A stretch of DNA of 64,000 bases from Xanthostigma xanthostigma (Eukaryota > Arthropoda > Insecta > Raphidioptera > Raphidiidae). The notes below the pieces were generated by a model. That model ran no database searches and had not been told where the DNA came from. It saw only the letters and a list, made by a program, of their open reading frames with translations. The DNA lies in NCBI GenBank assembly GCA_963575645.1, contig OY754464.1, positions 30,271,501-30,335,500 on the forward strand, read 5' to 3'. Positions 24,171 through 35,710 of this stretch are shown here, in pieces; position 1 is the first letter of the stretch; every line of letters starts with the position of its first letter. The translations under genes were made by a program, and so were the position numbers.

Positions 24171-24610
24171 TATTATGTAGGTAGAGAGATATAAAATATA
24201 CCTGCATGTCAAATTTAAGTCGGTTAAAAATTAGTTTGTATTCTGCTTTATACTATCAGCTGTCATAGGTCTGATAGATTTTTCTTGACAAAATTATAAT
24301 TTAGTGAAACCCCAAACAATTAAAATTATTTGGTTTTTCTGCCTATTCAATTTACTTGAAATTTTGTTGTATATCATTCTATATCAATTTTTTTCAACAA
24401 AAATAGATAGGGACTTTATGGACACTATTAGTGTCAGTAAAATACAAAGTTATTGCATAATAATAGAGATATTACTATAGAGCAAAACTCAACTGAATTA
24501 CCGCAAAGACCACAACAAACAAACAAAAAATTACAAGCGATTCAGGGATAGTGAAACATTCACTTCCTGATGAAAAAGCAGCATCAGAATATAAAAAAAA
24601 ATATAAAAAC

Positions 24611-24733
24611 TAAAACCTGACTAAGAAAAAAAAAGAAAACAAGCTTCGAATATGAAAAGTAGTTGGATTTTAGTTACCCGAACTCTTTTCATATTAGAAG
24701 CTTGTTTTCTGCTTTTTCGTAGTCAGCTTTTAG
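24611..24733. repeat. Foldback repeat
   Basis: CTAAAACCTGACTAAG...AACAAGCTTCGAATATGAAA is mirrored by CTTTTCATATTAGAAGCTTG...AGTCAGCTTTTAG. The arms are about 50 nt with several mismatches. Confidence 0.65.
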
Positions 24734-24945
24734 ATTCTTATATTTTCATTTTTAATTAGATATTTTTAGTTTTGGAACCTCTCGACAATCCTTTTCTTTT
24801 GATACTTCACTGTCTACACGATATTCATTTCGTTTCCTTTTTGTTCGTAGTTAATAATTTACGTTTATCATCCGCCATATTGAGACCACAGTGGCGTAAT
24901 ATACCCTATGACACGAATGTTAATAAATGGATATAAATTATAATA

Positions 24946-25536
24946 CAGTAAACCCTCGTTAACACGAACACGGTTAACACGAATTTCGGTTTAACGCGAA
25001 CAAAAATTTGCTCTCGATAATGGTCACATAAGCTTTAATGTAATTATGTTCGGTTAACACGAACCCTCGTTAATACGAACTTCGAACAACTTTTTCGTCC
25101 CTTCACGGTTAATTATCGGATAATACGAACTACAAAAATTCTCAAATCATATATTTTAATCATTTTGGTCAATGAATATACAATACAACTAAAAGAAAAG
25201 ATTCGCTTAAGGGATTACAAAAGTAAATAACTCACATTCTAAAAATAGACAAAGGATTGAGAGATTAAAAATTCACTCGAAATCCTATAAATAGAAACAT
25301 ATATACCTCAAAATTTTTCCCCTCTTATTTATTGAAAAGGTTGTAAACTAATTAAAAAAGGCAAAGGCTTCTTAACAATTTATAATAAATAATTATTCAA
25401 TGTTTACTTAAAATAAATCATGATTTGACACTTAAAAAATGACTGTATTTTATGCCATACTCGGTTTACACGAACTCCCACATAACACGAACTTTTTGCC
25501 TGATTTTTACGAGTTCGTGTTAACGAGGTTTTACTG
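24946..25536. mobile_element. pogo/Tigger-like MITE, 591 bp
   Basis: Terminal inverted repeats CAGTAAACCCTCGTTAACAC and (reverse-complemented right end) CAGTAAAACCTCGTTAACAC differ at one position and are flanked by TA on both sides. CAGT starts with TA duplication fit the pogo branch of Tc1/mariner. The motif AACACGAA recurs several times inside (24972, 25055, 25490 areas), possibly spare transposase-binding sites (inference). No transposase frame. Confidence 0.85.
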
Positions 25537-25598
25537 TACATACTATTCGTCAAAATCAGTCAGACTGCTAAACTCTTAACCCTTCCTTTTACGCAATC

Positions 25599-25642
25599 GG
25601 GTATACCCACAGAACAGATTTTATTGTTCTGTGGGTATACCC
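25599..25642. repeat. Perfect 18-bp hairpin
   Basis: GGGTATACCCACAGAACA (25599-25616) pairs exactly with 25625-25642. The preceding TTAACCCTTCC could be a piggyBac-type end (TTAA), but no partner end is seen, so only the hairpin is claimed. Confidence 0.75.
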
Positions 25643-25688
25643 AGCTTTTCTGTAATCTATACTTGCTTTTAAAAATCAGTACCTATAT

Positions 25689-25760
25689 CAGGCGTCGACA
25701 ACCTATGACCCACGGGTCACTAAGTGACACATTTGATAATTTCCAGTGATCCACTTTTTG
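25689..25760. mobile_element. Isolated hAT-type terminus
   Basis: CAGGCGTCGACAACCTATGA followed by CCCACGGGTCAC resembles the common hAT terminus 'CAGgGGTCggCAACCt..GGCCC'. No opposite end is identified; it gives way to RTE-like sequence at about 25765. Confidence 0.5.
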
Positions 25761-26480
25761 ATTATCGCAAAATTGGTTCCCACGAAAAGCGCTTTTATTT
25801 TAACGCGATAATATATAGCCTATATGCATCCTAAAGATTCATACTGAATATTGGTGAAAAAAATTAGAAATAGAGGGAGTAATTTCGAATATTACCTTCT
25901 ATATCCAAACTTACAAACTTTCCCTCTTTATAATATTAGTAAAGATTATAAAAAAAAAAATTAAATAAACATAAAACAATTACCATTTTGCGAAAATATT
26001 AATAATATGAGACTGTAAATATTTTGTTTTTCTGTTTCACTAATGTGCTGTTTTGAAAATAAACATTGACTGGTAGTCATATCTATACCTATACATAATA
26101 TAAATTAAATTGAAGTGTCTGTTTATAATGCCAAAACAACAACTTTTTACTAAAAGCATATGAACGGTATATAGGTACCGTACTGATAACAAAAACAATT
26201 TTTAAAGTTTTTGTCTGTCTGTCTGTCTGTTTGTTCCGGCTAATCTCCGAAACGACTGGATCCATTTTGACGGGACTTTCACTGGTAAATAGCTGATGTA
26301 ATAATGAGTAACTTAGGCTACTTTTATTTTAGAAAAATAATTAGGGTTCCGCGCCAAAAAATTAAAGCCCGCATAAAATTGTGAACAAAATCCGATTCAA
26401 GTAGGGATGTATTTGTTACGGGTATCAGCTAGTAACCAATAAATATTGCTGCTAACGTCCGCGGGAGATTCTGTTTTATA
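25761..26480. repeat. RTE/SINE-like fragments
   Basis: 25765-25830 (GCGCTTTTATTTTAACGCGA) matches 45825-45850. 26210-26420 has TGTCTGTCTGTTTGTTCCGG, CTAATCTCCGAAACGACTGG and AGGGTTCCGCGCCAAA, the recurrent non-coding tail modules of RTE-like repeats in insects (family assignment from general knowledge). Confidence 0.4.
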
Positions 26481-26589
26481 GGTAGTCAAATAAATAAACA
26501 AATATTAAATACGTATTTATTAAATTTAAATTAGACACCTATTTTAAAAGTAATTTTCGATGATCTTCAGCAAAACGGTTTATGAAGTC

Positions 26590-26650
26590 ACCCACAATCC
26601 AGGGGGGGGGGGCAGCTGCCCCCCTCCGTCCTTTCCTGGGTACGCCCATG
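26590..26650. mobile_element. hAT-like MITE right end (GGGGGCAGCTGCCCCC)
   Basis: A G/C tract with GGGGGCAGCTGCCCCC ends in GGGTACGCCCATG, a familiar hAT MITE end (CATGGGCGTACCC read inward). The left end is not found, so the copy is truncated. Confidence 0.5.
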
Positions 26651-27266
26651 ATTATATACGAAAGAGACAACCGGGAAGTATTATCCCGTTAGAAGCATAA
26701 TATATGTGTAACCAATCCGTAATGTTAAATGTAGAATTAAAAAAAATGTTGGCTCTAGAAACAAGAGTTGGTGAGTCACAACTCTCATCAAACCGCCACC
26801 GTAGCAGCCAGTGCGTTTTCTCTGTGGCCCCATTTGCCAGGCACGTTGAGCCACCGGTTCCGAGAAAAGCGATACAGATTGGCGCCTATAGCTGAAACCT
26901 ACCGAGCATTAAATTGTAGAGAAGAGACGCTATGCACATATTTTTTAGTCTTTTTTAGTCAATTTGCAAGAAATACCAATATCAAGTAATTTAAAATATT
27001 CCAAGTATTGATTAACATTAATCCGTATCAATGGTGTTAAAGATAATAATGCAGGTTCCATTTTTTTAACATTAGCAGTCTTGGTGCTTAGAAAGATTAA
27101 AAAGTTTGAAATTGAGATAAAATATACATACCTACATAATTTAATTTAAACAATAAACTTTTTGATCTTAATAGATATTTTATTCGAGATTTTATTTTAT
27201 TAATGTTAGTTAGGGTCATTTGGGAAGTCTTCAGCATAAAACAGTGTTTATCCAATAGATTGTTAT
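26651..27266. other. No recognised feature
   Basis: The overlapping frames at 26704-26895 and 26768-26989 share the same DNA and show no domain. A dozen bases resemble a tRNA-like or SINE promoter, but not enough to call. Confidence 0.4.
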
Positions 27267-27392
27267 GATGAAGGAAGGTTTTGGTTGAGGATCATAAACA
27301 AATAAGCTTTACCAATGTTACGCCTGTGGCCACTAGCGTAACATTGATAAAGCTTATTTATTTATGATCCTCAACCAAAAGCTTCTTTCATC
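27267..27392. repeat. Complete palindromic repeat with 56-bp arms
   Basis: 27267-27322 and 27337-27392 are reverse complements with a few mismatches (outer GATGAAGGAAG/CTTCTTTCATC, inner CCAATGTTACG/CGTAACATTG) and a 14-nt loop. The same arm occurs alone at the start of the window (45-116). Confidence 0.85.
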
Positions 27393-28471
27393 GTGTCATT
27401 AGGGAACTACCTTACACTATTTTCCTCAAAAGTCCTTTCGGTTACCTGGACTTTTCCTTAAATCATCTTTTTGTATTTAATTCGTCTAACTTGTTCGTTA
27501 TAAATAAGTAGTGACATAACTGTTCTGAACGTTTATATTTTGAAAGTCGCCAAAAATGATTTTCTCGCCTAGCTTAAGATTTGCGCAGATGTAACGGGCG
27601 TGGAATCTTGCCTTTGTTGAGCGGAACGATCTTGTTTTACTGGTACCTTTATGTTGAAGAAGGAAATTATATTATAACTCTAAGCATCCTGTCCGGGACG
27701 CCTTGTTCCATTGGTTCACATTGAACACTCCGTAGAGTATAATATTCGAACTTGACATGCACTCGATATCACAAGCTGCACTCTAATTCGGGAGTAAATG
27801 AATAAACGAATACTTTAATCGTTTTGTGTGACAACTAGGGCTACAAGGTATGCCGATTTGCACAGGTGTCCCGTTTTTCAGGGGTGTGTGAACGTGATCC
27901 GTTTCACCCTTGAAGGGACACCGAATGTCATGTCTCGATTTAAGGTCAATCGATAACTGTAAAAGGTTCTTTCTTTTCAGCTATTGTATTGTTTTCAATT
28001 GTTAATATAACGTTATATGTTATGTTTTTATCTAGAAATTTAAGGTTACTAGTTGGTTAAGAAAAAATAGCGCGTAGGACCACAGCTGGAATATACATTT
28101 TAATGTTACTCTTGGTGTAAAGAAACCAATAAAACAGGGTTTTTATTTATATAAATAAACTATATTATATTATATTTGGTTCTTGATTATGTGTATGTTC
28201 TTCGAATTTTAATACATTTTTATGTTTTTACAATTGTTTATTAACTTGTGACGTTCGTATATCGTTCTTTCTAGGTTAAATTTTAATCTCAGAATTAAAA
28301 TGAATGAAAGAAAATACGACGTATGTGCTATTTTCTGTATACTTTTTTTTTGTAGTCCCCATTTCAAAACGTCAATTCCGATTTTTTAACCTTGTGTCCC
28401 GAAATTTGGAAACATAGCGACAGCTGACATATCTCATGGTTAAATCAGACTATAATACGCCGGACTATGTA
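27393..28471. other. No recognised feature
   Basis: Only a short imperfect inverted repeat at 27860-27930 (GGTGTCCCGTTT against GAAGGGACACC) is seen; no gene. Confidence 0.45.
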
Positions 28472-28589
28472 CAAGGGCGTAGATATAGGGGATCAAGGAG
28501 GCAATTACTCCTCCCAGGACCATAATAGTAAAAAATAAAACTGAAAATATTACGCATACTTAACTAAAAAAAAATTGAAAATAAGTTGA

Positions 28590-29403
28590 CCCTGCAGGCC
28601 ATCCCTGTAACTTCCCGCTATTTTCGAGTTCAAAACGCTCAAGAATATATAAAATATAGCAAGAAGTTTATTTTTTAGCTCTTCGAGCTCAAAAAAAAAA
28701 ACTTTTTTACAAATTTTTACAAATGAGCCGGTTTGCGGAGATTGGCGCAGTTTTTTTAACCTAAGAAAGTAAATTATTTCAAAAAAATCGATCTGATAAC
28801 AATTTTAAGAGTCATTTTAAAAAAACACTTTTTTACGATTTTTTCGTTCACGGTATCTCGTGAACAAATGAACCGATTTTGATGCGGTTTGCGGAAATCG
28901 ACGCAGTTTGTTAAGGAGAAGAGCTGATTAGATTTTGGAATTAATCGGTTTAGTGGTTTAGAAAATATTTTACAAAAACAAATTTTCTAAAATTTTTGAA
29001 ACTTGTTTTTTTAAGATTTTTCAAAATTTTTTGGGCCGAATCATTTCAAATTTTCAGGAGTCTAAGCTCACCAAGATCACGTCAGATGCTGCAAACCGCG
29101 TTTCAGTCGGACACTCCGTTCAAAAGATATATAAGGTTTACAAACATACATACACACACACACACACCCCCACACACACACACACCCACCCCCACACACA
29201 CACACACCATCACACACACACACACACACACACACCCACACTTATAGCCCTACGGACATCATCTCCAAAATAGTTTCAATAGCTTCCTAGGATCTCAAAA
29301 CGTCGAGATCTGGCGAAAACTCGATTTTCGAAAATCGGGGTGAAACCAATAACTTCCCGATTTTTGAAAAAAAATTTATTATTTTTATACCGGGAAGTTA
29401 AAA
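28590..29403. mobile_element. Microsatellite-bearing element, copy 1 (CA repeat)
   Basis: Shared with 40115-40990: CAGGCCATCC, AACTTCCCGCTATTTTC, TTCGTTCACGATATCTCGTG-type blocks (diverged), CGTTTCAGTCGGACACTCCG and CTCAAAACGTCGAGATCTG. Subterminal TAACTTCCCG and CGGGAAGTTA form an inverted pair. The class is unresolved; flanking TA would fit Tc1/mariner. The homology extends slightly left of TAACTTCCCG, so the true left end is uncertain. Confidence 0.65.
29147..29244. repeat. (CA)n microsatellite with CCCAC interruptions
   Basis: About 95 bp of CA dinucleotides lie inside the nested element. The two overlapping frames translated as His-Thr runs (28996-29273) are artefacts. Confidence 0.95.
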
Positions 29404-29584
29404 AAATTAGATAAGATTGCAACAGCGTATTTTATAACATAATTAGTTTGGGAATTTGCCTGACACCTTCCTTCGTGAGTATTCTTGTTTGATATTAATA
29501 AAGCTTAAAAAAAATATTTTTTTGCCGTACCCCCTAGACAAAAAATATCTACATCCTTGACTATGCACAATGCACATGCTAAGG

Positions 29585-29830
29585 CAGGGGTGGGCAAATC
29601 TTTTGATCGTCGGGCCACATTGCGGATGAAAATTTAACCGTAGGCCAAACAATTTTTAAGTATTTGTCTTTTTGAAACAACAAATTCAAGTTTTTTAACA
29701 CTATTTACTATTTTTCTAAAGTTCTTTTTATGCACCAATTTATATTTATAATATTTTTGCATTTAATAATCATTTATAAAATGCTTCCAGGGCCGGATCC
29801 GGCCCGCAGGTCAACATTTGCCCAGGCCTG
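29585..29830. mobile_element. hAT-type MITE, 246 bp
   Basis: Ends are CAGGGGTGGGCAAAT and TTTGCCCAGGCCTG. The 8-bp flanks are TGCTAAGG (29577-29584) and TGCTAAAG (29831-29838). The subterminal GGCCCGCAGGTCAACATTTG is the standard hAT 'GGGCC' region. Confidence 0.88.
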
Positions 29831-30241
29831 TGCTAAAGTATGATCTAGGGACATGGTTTATACGCTACCCAATTTTAGCTAAGCACATGTTATGTGGTCT
29901 CTCTAAATGACAATTCTCTTTCATAAAAACGGTCAGTAGACAGTATAGGAAGGACGTTGCGAAACTAACGGCAAAGATACACACATGAAATTATTGTTTA
30001 CTGTGAAGACAGATAAACGTGTGTACATTATAAAGCCTGTCACAGAAATGTAATAAAAAAAATATATTTCGTTATTTACATAGCAACAAAAACATAATTT
30101 CGCAGAAAAAGGAAATAAATTTTAAACTACGGAGAATGCACTCACCTTTTTCATAAAGCATTACAATATGTGTTTTCTGAAAACTCAAACCAGATAGGTG
30201 TTCATTCGTATCGTACGTATACTATAGGTACTAATACATTG

Positions 30242-30372
30242 TACTAGCGGTCCCGCCCGGTTTCACCCATGTGCAAAAACACGAATGGGGGGGGGCATGA
30301 GTACGTACGTTCATCTTTGTTTACCGAGATGAATGTTATCCAAATTTCATGACGATCGGAGTTACCGTTTAA
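30242..30372 (+). repeat. RTE/SINE-like fragment
   Basis: TAGCGGTCCCGCCCGGTTTC followed by GAATGGGGGGGGGCATGAGT and TTACCGAGATGAATGTTATC. Nearly the same sequence starts at 36181. It is cut short by a hAT-like terminus at about 30375. Confidence 0.6.
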
Positions 30373-30470
30373 AACGGTGTTTCCCAACGTGGGGCCCACG
30401 CCCCACAGGAGGGCAATTTGATTGTTAAGGGGGGCAATTCGAAAATGGACTCGACACGAGTTTAACCCTT
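30373..30470. mobile_element. Isolated hAT-like terminus
   Basis: GGTGTTTCCCAACGTGGGGC, CCACGCCCCAC and GGGGGGCAATTCGAAAATGG resemble hAT ends of the 'CAGTGTTTCCCAACCtGTGGg' type. The partner end is not seen. The 123-codon minus-strand frame at 30244-30615 spans two repeat types and is not a gene. Confidence 0.5.
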
Positions 30471-30685
30471 TCGCTCCGGGCCATTTAAATGCAATGCTAG
30501 ATTTCGGTGCCAAATTTAACGAAAAAAGCAAATTATTAAATAATTGCGATAAATGTTCATTAGGTATAATAATATAAAATCTCTGTGCAGCAAGCATCAA
30601 GCGCAAGGATCTCACTAAATTAAAATAACAAATTAATATAGAAAAATCTCTATTAAAATTATTTGGAATTTGAATTTCAGTTTGT

Positions 30686-31623
30686 CATTATAGACCAGTA
30701 CAATTAGCCCAAAATCAAGTGAAAAAGGGACAAAATTAATAACAGAAAACGAATGATGAGGAAGGGAAGAAACTGCCGTCAGAAATACAGAAATCAAAAA
30801 TTCAAATGCGTAAAAGGCCGGAGGGCTGTGGGGGGCGCGTTTTAGGGGTCAATCGCGGTTTATCGTTATTTCCGGCGAAAGTGGACCTTAAATCGAAAAA
30901 TGTTGTATGGCAATGTTGCAGGTATTAAAAGAATCTACAACTTTTATGAATATAATTTTTTCACATAACCTTAAATATTCAGAGAAATATCGAAAAAACC
31001 GTGTTTTTCGTTTTCAATTTTTTTCTCCTGTAATTTTTTCGAATAAAAAATTAATTTGCCATTGCAATATTAACAAAAAACCGAAAAACTACCCCTAACT
31101 TCAACCTAAAAAAGTAATGTAAAAATTTCAAATTTTCAAAAATCGTAGTATGGAGTTTTCTTCGTTAAAATGTCTACTTTCAGATGGTGTATTACATTTG
31201 TCAATGTAACATTGAATTTCCTTTTTTAAGAATGATTTTAACTGTACATTTTCAAATATAATTGCCAAATTTGAACAATATTTTCAAATTTGGCAAAAAA
31301 ATTAAAAACGAAATACACGGTTTTTTCGATATTTCTCTGAATCTTTAAGGTTATGTGAAAAAATTAGATTCATAAAAGTTGTAGATCCTTTTAATACTTA
31401 CAACATTGCCACACAACATTTTTCGATTGGAGGTCAACTTTCGCCGGAAATAACAAAAAACAGCGTTTGTCCCCTAAAACGCGCCCCCCACAGCCCTCTG
31501 GCCTTTTACGTATTTGAATTTTTTGTTTCTGTATTTCTGACGGCAGTTTCTTCCCTTCCTCATTATTTGTTTTCTGTTATTAATTTTGTCCTTGTCAAAA
31601 GCTAACTTCACTGGTCCATTATA
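30686..31623. mobile_element. Long-TIR palindrome, about 340-bp arms
   Basis: Left arm about 30686-31022 and right arm about 31297-31623 are inverted copies. Shared blocks include GGACAAAATTAATAACAGAA, GAAACTGCCGTCAGAAATAC and GGGCTGTGGGGGGCGCGTTT. The spacer of about 275 bp is AT-rich. Outer ends lie around ATAGACCAGT/ACTGGTCCAT. No transposase or clear target duplication. Confidence 0.75.
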
Positions 31624-31992
31624 ATTTATATTTATATGTTTTGAAAATTGACTTACTGTGTTTCGTTAACAATTTCCTAGCGATTTCTTCCTAAAACCTA
31701 TCATTTAAATTTCTTAAGTGAACAATTCAATTTTTTAATATTAAAAATTATGTATGTTACACCGGTGAGCTTTTTTTGTGGAGGATTTTAAAACAAAAAT
31801 CGTATATGAATGATCTCCCTCATATGTTCGTGACGCATTAAAGGAATGAATTCAGGCAGCAGTCAATGAAATAAATGTTCGCAGGTATGTGGACAAAAAT
31901 ATCAGATTTATTTAATGTACTATGTTTCGTCTATAGAAATAGACTTAGTACATACAGAAAATTAAATAACAATAATTATGAAAAACAACACG
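31624..31992. other. No recognised feature
   Basis: AT-rich; nothing is supported. Confidence 0.5.
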
Positions 31993-32124
31993 AGCCAGAG
32001 AACGGACACAGAACCGTTGCCGTCTTGCGCAGTAGCTAAAACGAAACTGCTTATATCGGTTTTGAGATACTGCGCAAGATGGTGACGGTTCTGTATCCGT
32101 TCTCTGGCTGCTTGGAACATCAGC
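31993..32124. mobile_element. 150-bp palindromic MITE, copy 2
   Basis: AGCCAGAGAACGGACACAGA pairs with TCTGTATCCGTTCTCTGGCT, and the middle (GTCTTGCGCAGTAGCTAAAA) matches copy 1 at 15585-15605. The right outer end (GCTTGGAACATCAGCTA) lacks its left counterpart, so this copy is slightly truncated on the left. Confidence 0.7.
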
Positions 32125-35100
32125 TATAGCATATCAATTATTGAAGTTATATGGTACATAACACAAAAGTCAAAAACATGGAAACTAAAATATTTTGACT
32201 AAGTTGAATAAGAAATAATAAAAATTCGAATGAACTTATTCATAACATAATAGGCAGTCAGAAGTGAAAACTTAAAAAATAAACAATATCAAATTTTTAA
32301 ACGGAAATATTGATACGCATATTGGACATATTTGAAAATACGTGCTTTGTTTTTATGTTATTCATTTTTCGAAACAAAAATATTAACATTATTAGTACTC
32401 ACTTTTAAACAATGTACAGTATACACACATTAAATTTTCCACGTAGTCAATATAATTTTATCTGATATGTACACTGTTATAATGTTACAATCTTACAATA
32501 ATAAAAATTAGAGTCAAGATAGGAAAAAAACTTTAGGTAAATACGATATTATACAATGTATAAATGTGTACTGGCTGCGCGCGCGTCAGTTCAGTGCTCA
32601 TAAGATTTTACCAATCCAAAAATCGCCTAACGTTCCAATAGAAGGTTTCACTTCAAAAAAGATCCATTACACAATTGCATTCAAAGTATATCGCGAATGC
32701 TTTGTGCGTAGATTCCAAGAATATCGTTCAAAAATGTAAATATTGCTCACGTAATTATGTTACGTCGGGATTGTAAGCGAGTATGTAATAGACAAGTGTA
32801 CATTTCTCCCTTATAATGATGCACACGTTACGAGTACACCCAAAAGTACCTACATAATAATATGTGCACCAGTCTTTAGCTAGAAAAGAATAATTATAAC
32901 AATGGTGAACACGAGTCTTACAAAAATATAAAATAAACACGAACAAACATAAATATATGTATGGATCAAATAAAAAATTATACACACACAAACATGTTCT
33001 ATATTTAATTGTTTAAATATTATACAATTTATAAAGATATCCGGTTGAATCTTTTCTTTTTAATATTTATTCACATTAGAATGAGTCATAATGAAATATG
33101 AGTCAGTTTATTAGATTTTTTAACTTTAAATATTTTGCAAATTACAAACCTGCATCCGGTAAACCAACATAATGAATGATGTTGATGAGTGATGACTCAC
33201 ACTGAAAATTCAAAAGCCCTACAGATTCCTATAGTTTAGTGAACGAGGATGTACGGAACATAATTTGGATACTTTTGAAAGGAAAACGAAATTATTAGAA
33301 CTAAGATATAATGATAATATTTTGTTTGGATATACCTGATATAATTTTCCATAGCCTTAGGTCAACTGACGTCAAATGAAGGACATCAAAAATAATTATT
33401 AAGGAAGTATTTACAATGTTAGGGATAGAATAATAATAAAAATAATAATGACTAGGGGTCGCCCTATGGGCAAAATTCGACCTTAATTCGTTAAATTATT
33501 AAGTCTGAACGTTATTGAGGTTCTTTTGTCATTATCTGGATTTCTCCTGAATCGATTTTATCTGTGTTACCTGTTGTACACATAGTGATGAAACTTATAT
33601 TTCCCCTCAAATCGATATTACAACTCCTTTTTTGGCCTTATTTATATAATATGATTAACTATCTGCGGGGTAAACGTTTGAGAAACTTCCATTAGAATTC
33701 TTTTAAGTGGGTCAATATTTTCCAATTCATCACTAATTACCTATTGTTGTTTTCACAAAACGCTAATTAAAAAAAATCATTGAGAGACAAGTCTGGAGTT
33801 AGCAACCCCAGATGTGTCAATGATGAGTTGGTTCTGGAGGAGAAATACAGTATATTTCTCTTTCAGAACCAATGCACCGTTGAGGATGAGCTCCCTAGCT
33901 TATCTTGATGGATGCCTACATTTTAAATCGAATATATTTTCCAAATATATCATATTTTAAAGACAAATTCTATGAACTGAATAATTAAATCTGTGAAACA
34001 CTCATTTACCCTTTTTGACCCTACTAGGGATGAAAATAACCTTTTAATAGTGTGTGTTCGTTATATAAAAAATGCAGGTATCATCCAGATTTTTATTTTT
34101 TAAAAGTTTCTACAACATGCAACTTTCTCACAACTGAGGTGTGAAGGTGTAAAAAAAAATATTGAACCATAAATTATTTTTCTTGACAACATCAATAATA
34201 TCGAACTCTGTCACTTCTAGAACTAATGTCAGACGCCAGAATGCGATCCTCATCCTCCCTTGAGCGCCCGGTCTATGTTGCATTTTATGTGAAACGATTT
34301 TCTGTAATGCATTAATTCCCATAGCTACCATATCAACAAAACGTCACTATATAACCCCTGTTACTATATGTACCTAATTATTTCGTATAATACCAAAATG
34401 ATTAATTATTAATTAACCCTATATTGTAATATTTAGCAGTCGATTTTTGTTTACAAAACTATACGAATACGATCAATTTATGTAGATTTATATTTATTTC
34501 GCAATCGTAGTATAATTTACAGGCAGAAGTTTATAATAGACGCTGATGACCTCAGTTGTTTAGCGTCTACAATATCTCTCTCCCTGCAGTAATGACCCCC
34601 ACAATAAAGCAGTGCAGCTTACATGTATTGCGTGATCCTGTAAATGAATTTATTTTTGTTTCAATGTCATACTATTTATCAAAGTTACAGACGTTCTAAG
34701 ATTTAATGGCAAAAAAACAGGTCAAATGCGTGTTGGACACGCATAAATTAAGGTTTCATAACTGTGCTTTCCATAAAATATTTTCAGATTTTTTAACAAA
34801 CTGTTGATTTTGAAATAACAACAGTTATTGTTGTATTTCTCCAAAACTCACTATTTTATTGTGATCATAATAATCGTTTTAAATGGAAGTACTTAATTAC
34901 AGAGCGCTACATCAGAATTTTTTTTTGGATTTTTTAAACAAATGAATGGAAAGTTAGAGAAGGGGAGTACACTGAATTTGCAAACGACTTTATATATGCT
35001 CACTCGTTACCAGGGCTCAAAAAGTATAATACATTTTAGGAAGCCTTACAACTGTCAAAATAATATAATTTTTTTTAATTCGTTCGAAAAAACAAGCGAC

Positions 35101-35145
35101 GCGAGTGGTAACGTATTAATTAATTTTAAATCCAAACGAACGAAG
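32125..35145. other. Mostly unrecognised AT-rich sequence
   Basis: Apart from a small hairpin at 33828-33872, no repeats or genes are supported. Frames at 32755-32991, 34128-34331 and 34942-35202 show no domains. Confidence 0.45.
33828..33872. repeat. Short hairpin, 20-bp arms
   Basis: TTGGTTCTGGAGGAGAAATA and TATTTCTCTTTCAGAACCAA pair with two mismatches over a 5-nt loop. The loop is too tight for a typical animal pre-miRNA. Confidence 0.6.
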
Positions 35146-35153
35146 CGTCTGAG

Positions 35154-35702
35154 CAGGGTCCTCGTAAGGCCTCACGCCGCCCGCGTGCGGATTCATAATT
35201 GACGCCCCTTATTGGGGATAAACTCACTAGACGATATGTCAAATTAGAAAACTTTAAAAATCCTAAATAACTAATACTGTAAGTGCAATTAATATGGAAA
35301 CTTTATTTTTTATAATTTTAAATAAACTGTAAAAAAATTATTAAAAAATTTAAAAATACTTTACTTCACTCGCAGTCTTGCAGAATCGACAGGAAAATTC
35401 AAGATATAAACATACGCGGGAGTCTCTCGATAGGGGCGTCCTGTCTGCGCGCTGATGTGAATTAACTATCGAATCGAAAACTGCGCGCGAAATATTCGAA
35501 TTCGAATTTCATTAAAAAATAAATAACTACTCGTAAGAGTTTTCACGCAGGCTTTGAGTATGCAAATAAAATTGATATAATATCATTTATATATTTTTTC
35601 TATACAGTACAAAAAACATAACACAACTAGGCCATTTGCCGCCCCTTGAATGTGCCGCCCGCGTGCATCGCACACATCGCACTCTGGGGCGCGAGGGCCC
35701 TG
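35154..35702. mobile_element. hAT-type MITE, 549 bp
   Basis: Ends are CAGGGTCCTCG and CGAGGGCCCTG. Perfect 8-bp duplications CGTCTGAG lie at 35146-35153 and 35703-35710. Subterminal CGCCGCCCGCGTGC / GTGCCGCCCGCGTGC motifs recur at both ends. No transposase frame. Confidence 0.9.
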
Positions 35703-35710
35703 CGTCTGAG

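Larger units (their letters stand above)
22735..24175 (+). repeat. RTE/SINE-like repeat cluster with internal tandem expansions
   Basis: It opens with TAGCGGCCCGATCCGGTTTC and has tail modules such as GGTTTCGGAGATTAGCGCGG and TTATATATAAGACTAG, then again GGTTCAGTAGTTTAGGAGTT with TTTTTATATATAAAG. Related sequence recurs at 25760-26480, 30242-30372, 36179-36486 and 45735-45925. The organisation (GC-rich head, conserved 'ggttc..tagttt.gga' segment, AT-rich short-repeat tail) is typical of RTE 3' ends or SINEs that borrow them. That classification is inference, since no reverse transcriptase is present. Confidence 0.5.
28472..29559. mobile_element. hAT MITE (CAAGGGCG family) carrying a nested element
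   Basis: Ends are CAAGGGCGTAGATAT and ATATCTACATCCTTG. The flanks ACTATGTA (28464-28471) and ACTATGCA (29560-29567) form an 8-bp duplication with one mismatch. The outer parts match the reverse complement of 16472-16746 (for example CTGACACCTTCCTTCGTGAG near 29460), but the middle is replaced by a second repeat at about 28590-29403. Confidence 0.85.

Noticed and set aside
25574-25600. piggyBac terminus (TTAACCCTTCC)
   Set aside because: Only one possible end was found, and the second TTAA-bounded end is missing.
28996-29273. His/Thr-rich ORFs
   Set aside because: They are translations of a (CA)n microsatellite inside a repeat element.
30244-30615. 123-codon minus-strand ORF
   Set aside because: It spans the junction of an RTE/SINE-like fragment and a hAT-like terminus and has no recognisable domain.
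33160-33215. Hammerhead-like GTTGATGAG...GAAA
   Set aside because: The GAAA is not adjacent to the end of stem II and the core nucleotides do not fit.
33828-33872. pre-miRNA
   Set aside because: The loop is only 5 nt and the arms only 20 nt, too small for a canonical animal precursor.
35090-35202. C-terminus of the 86-codon ORF at 34942-35202 as a gene
   Set aside because: The frame runs into the hAT MITE starting at 35154 and has no domain upstream.
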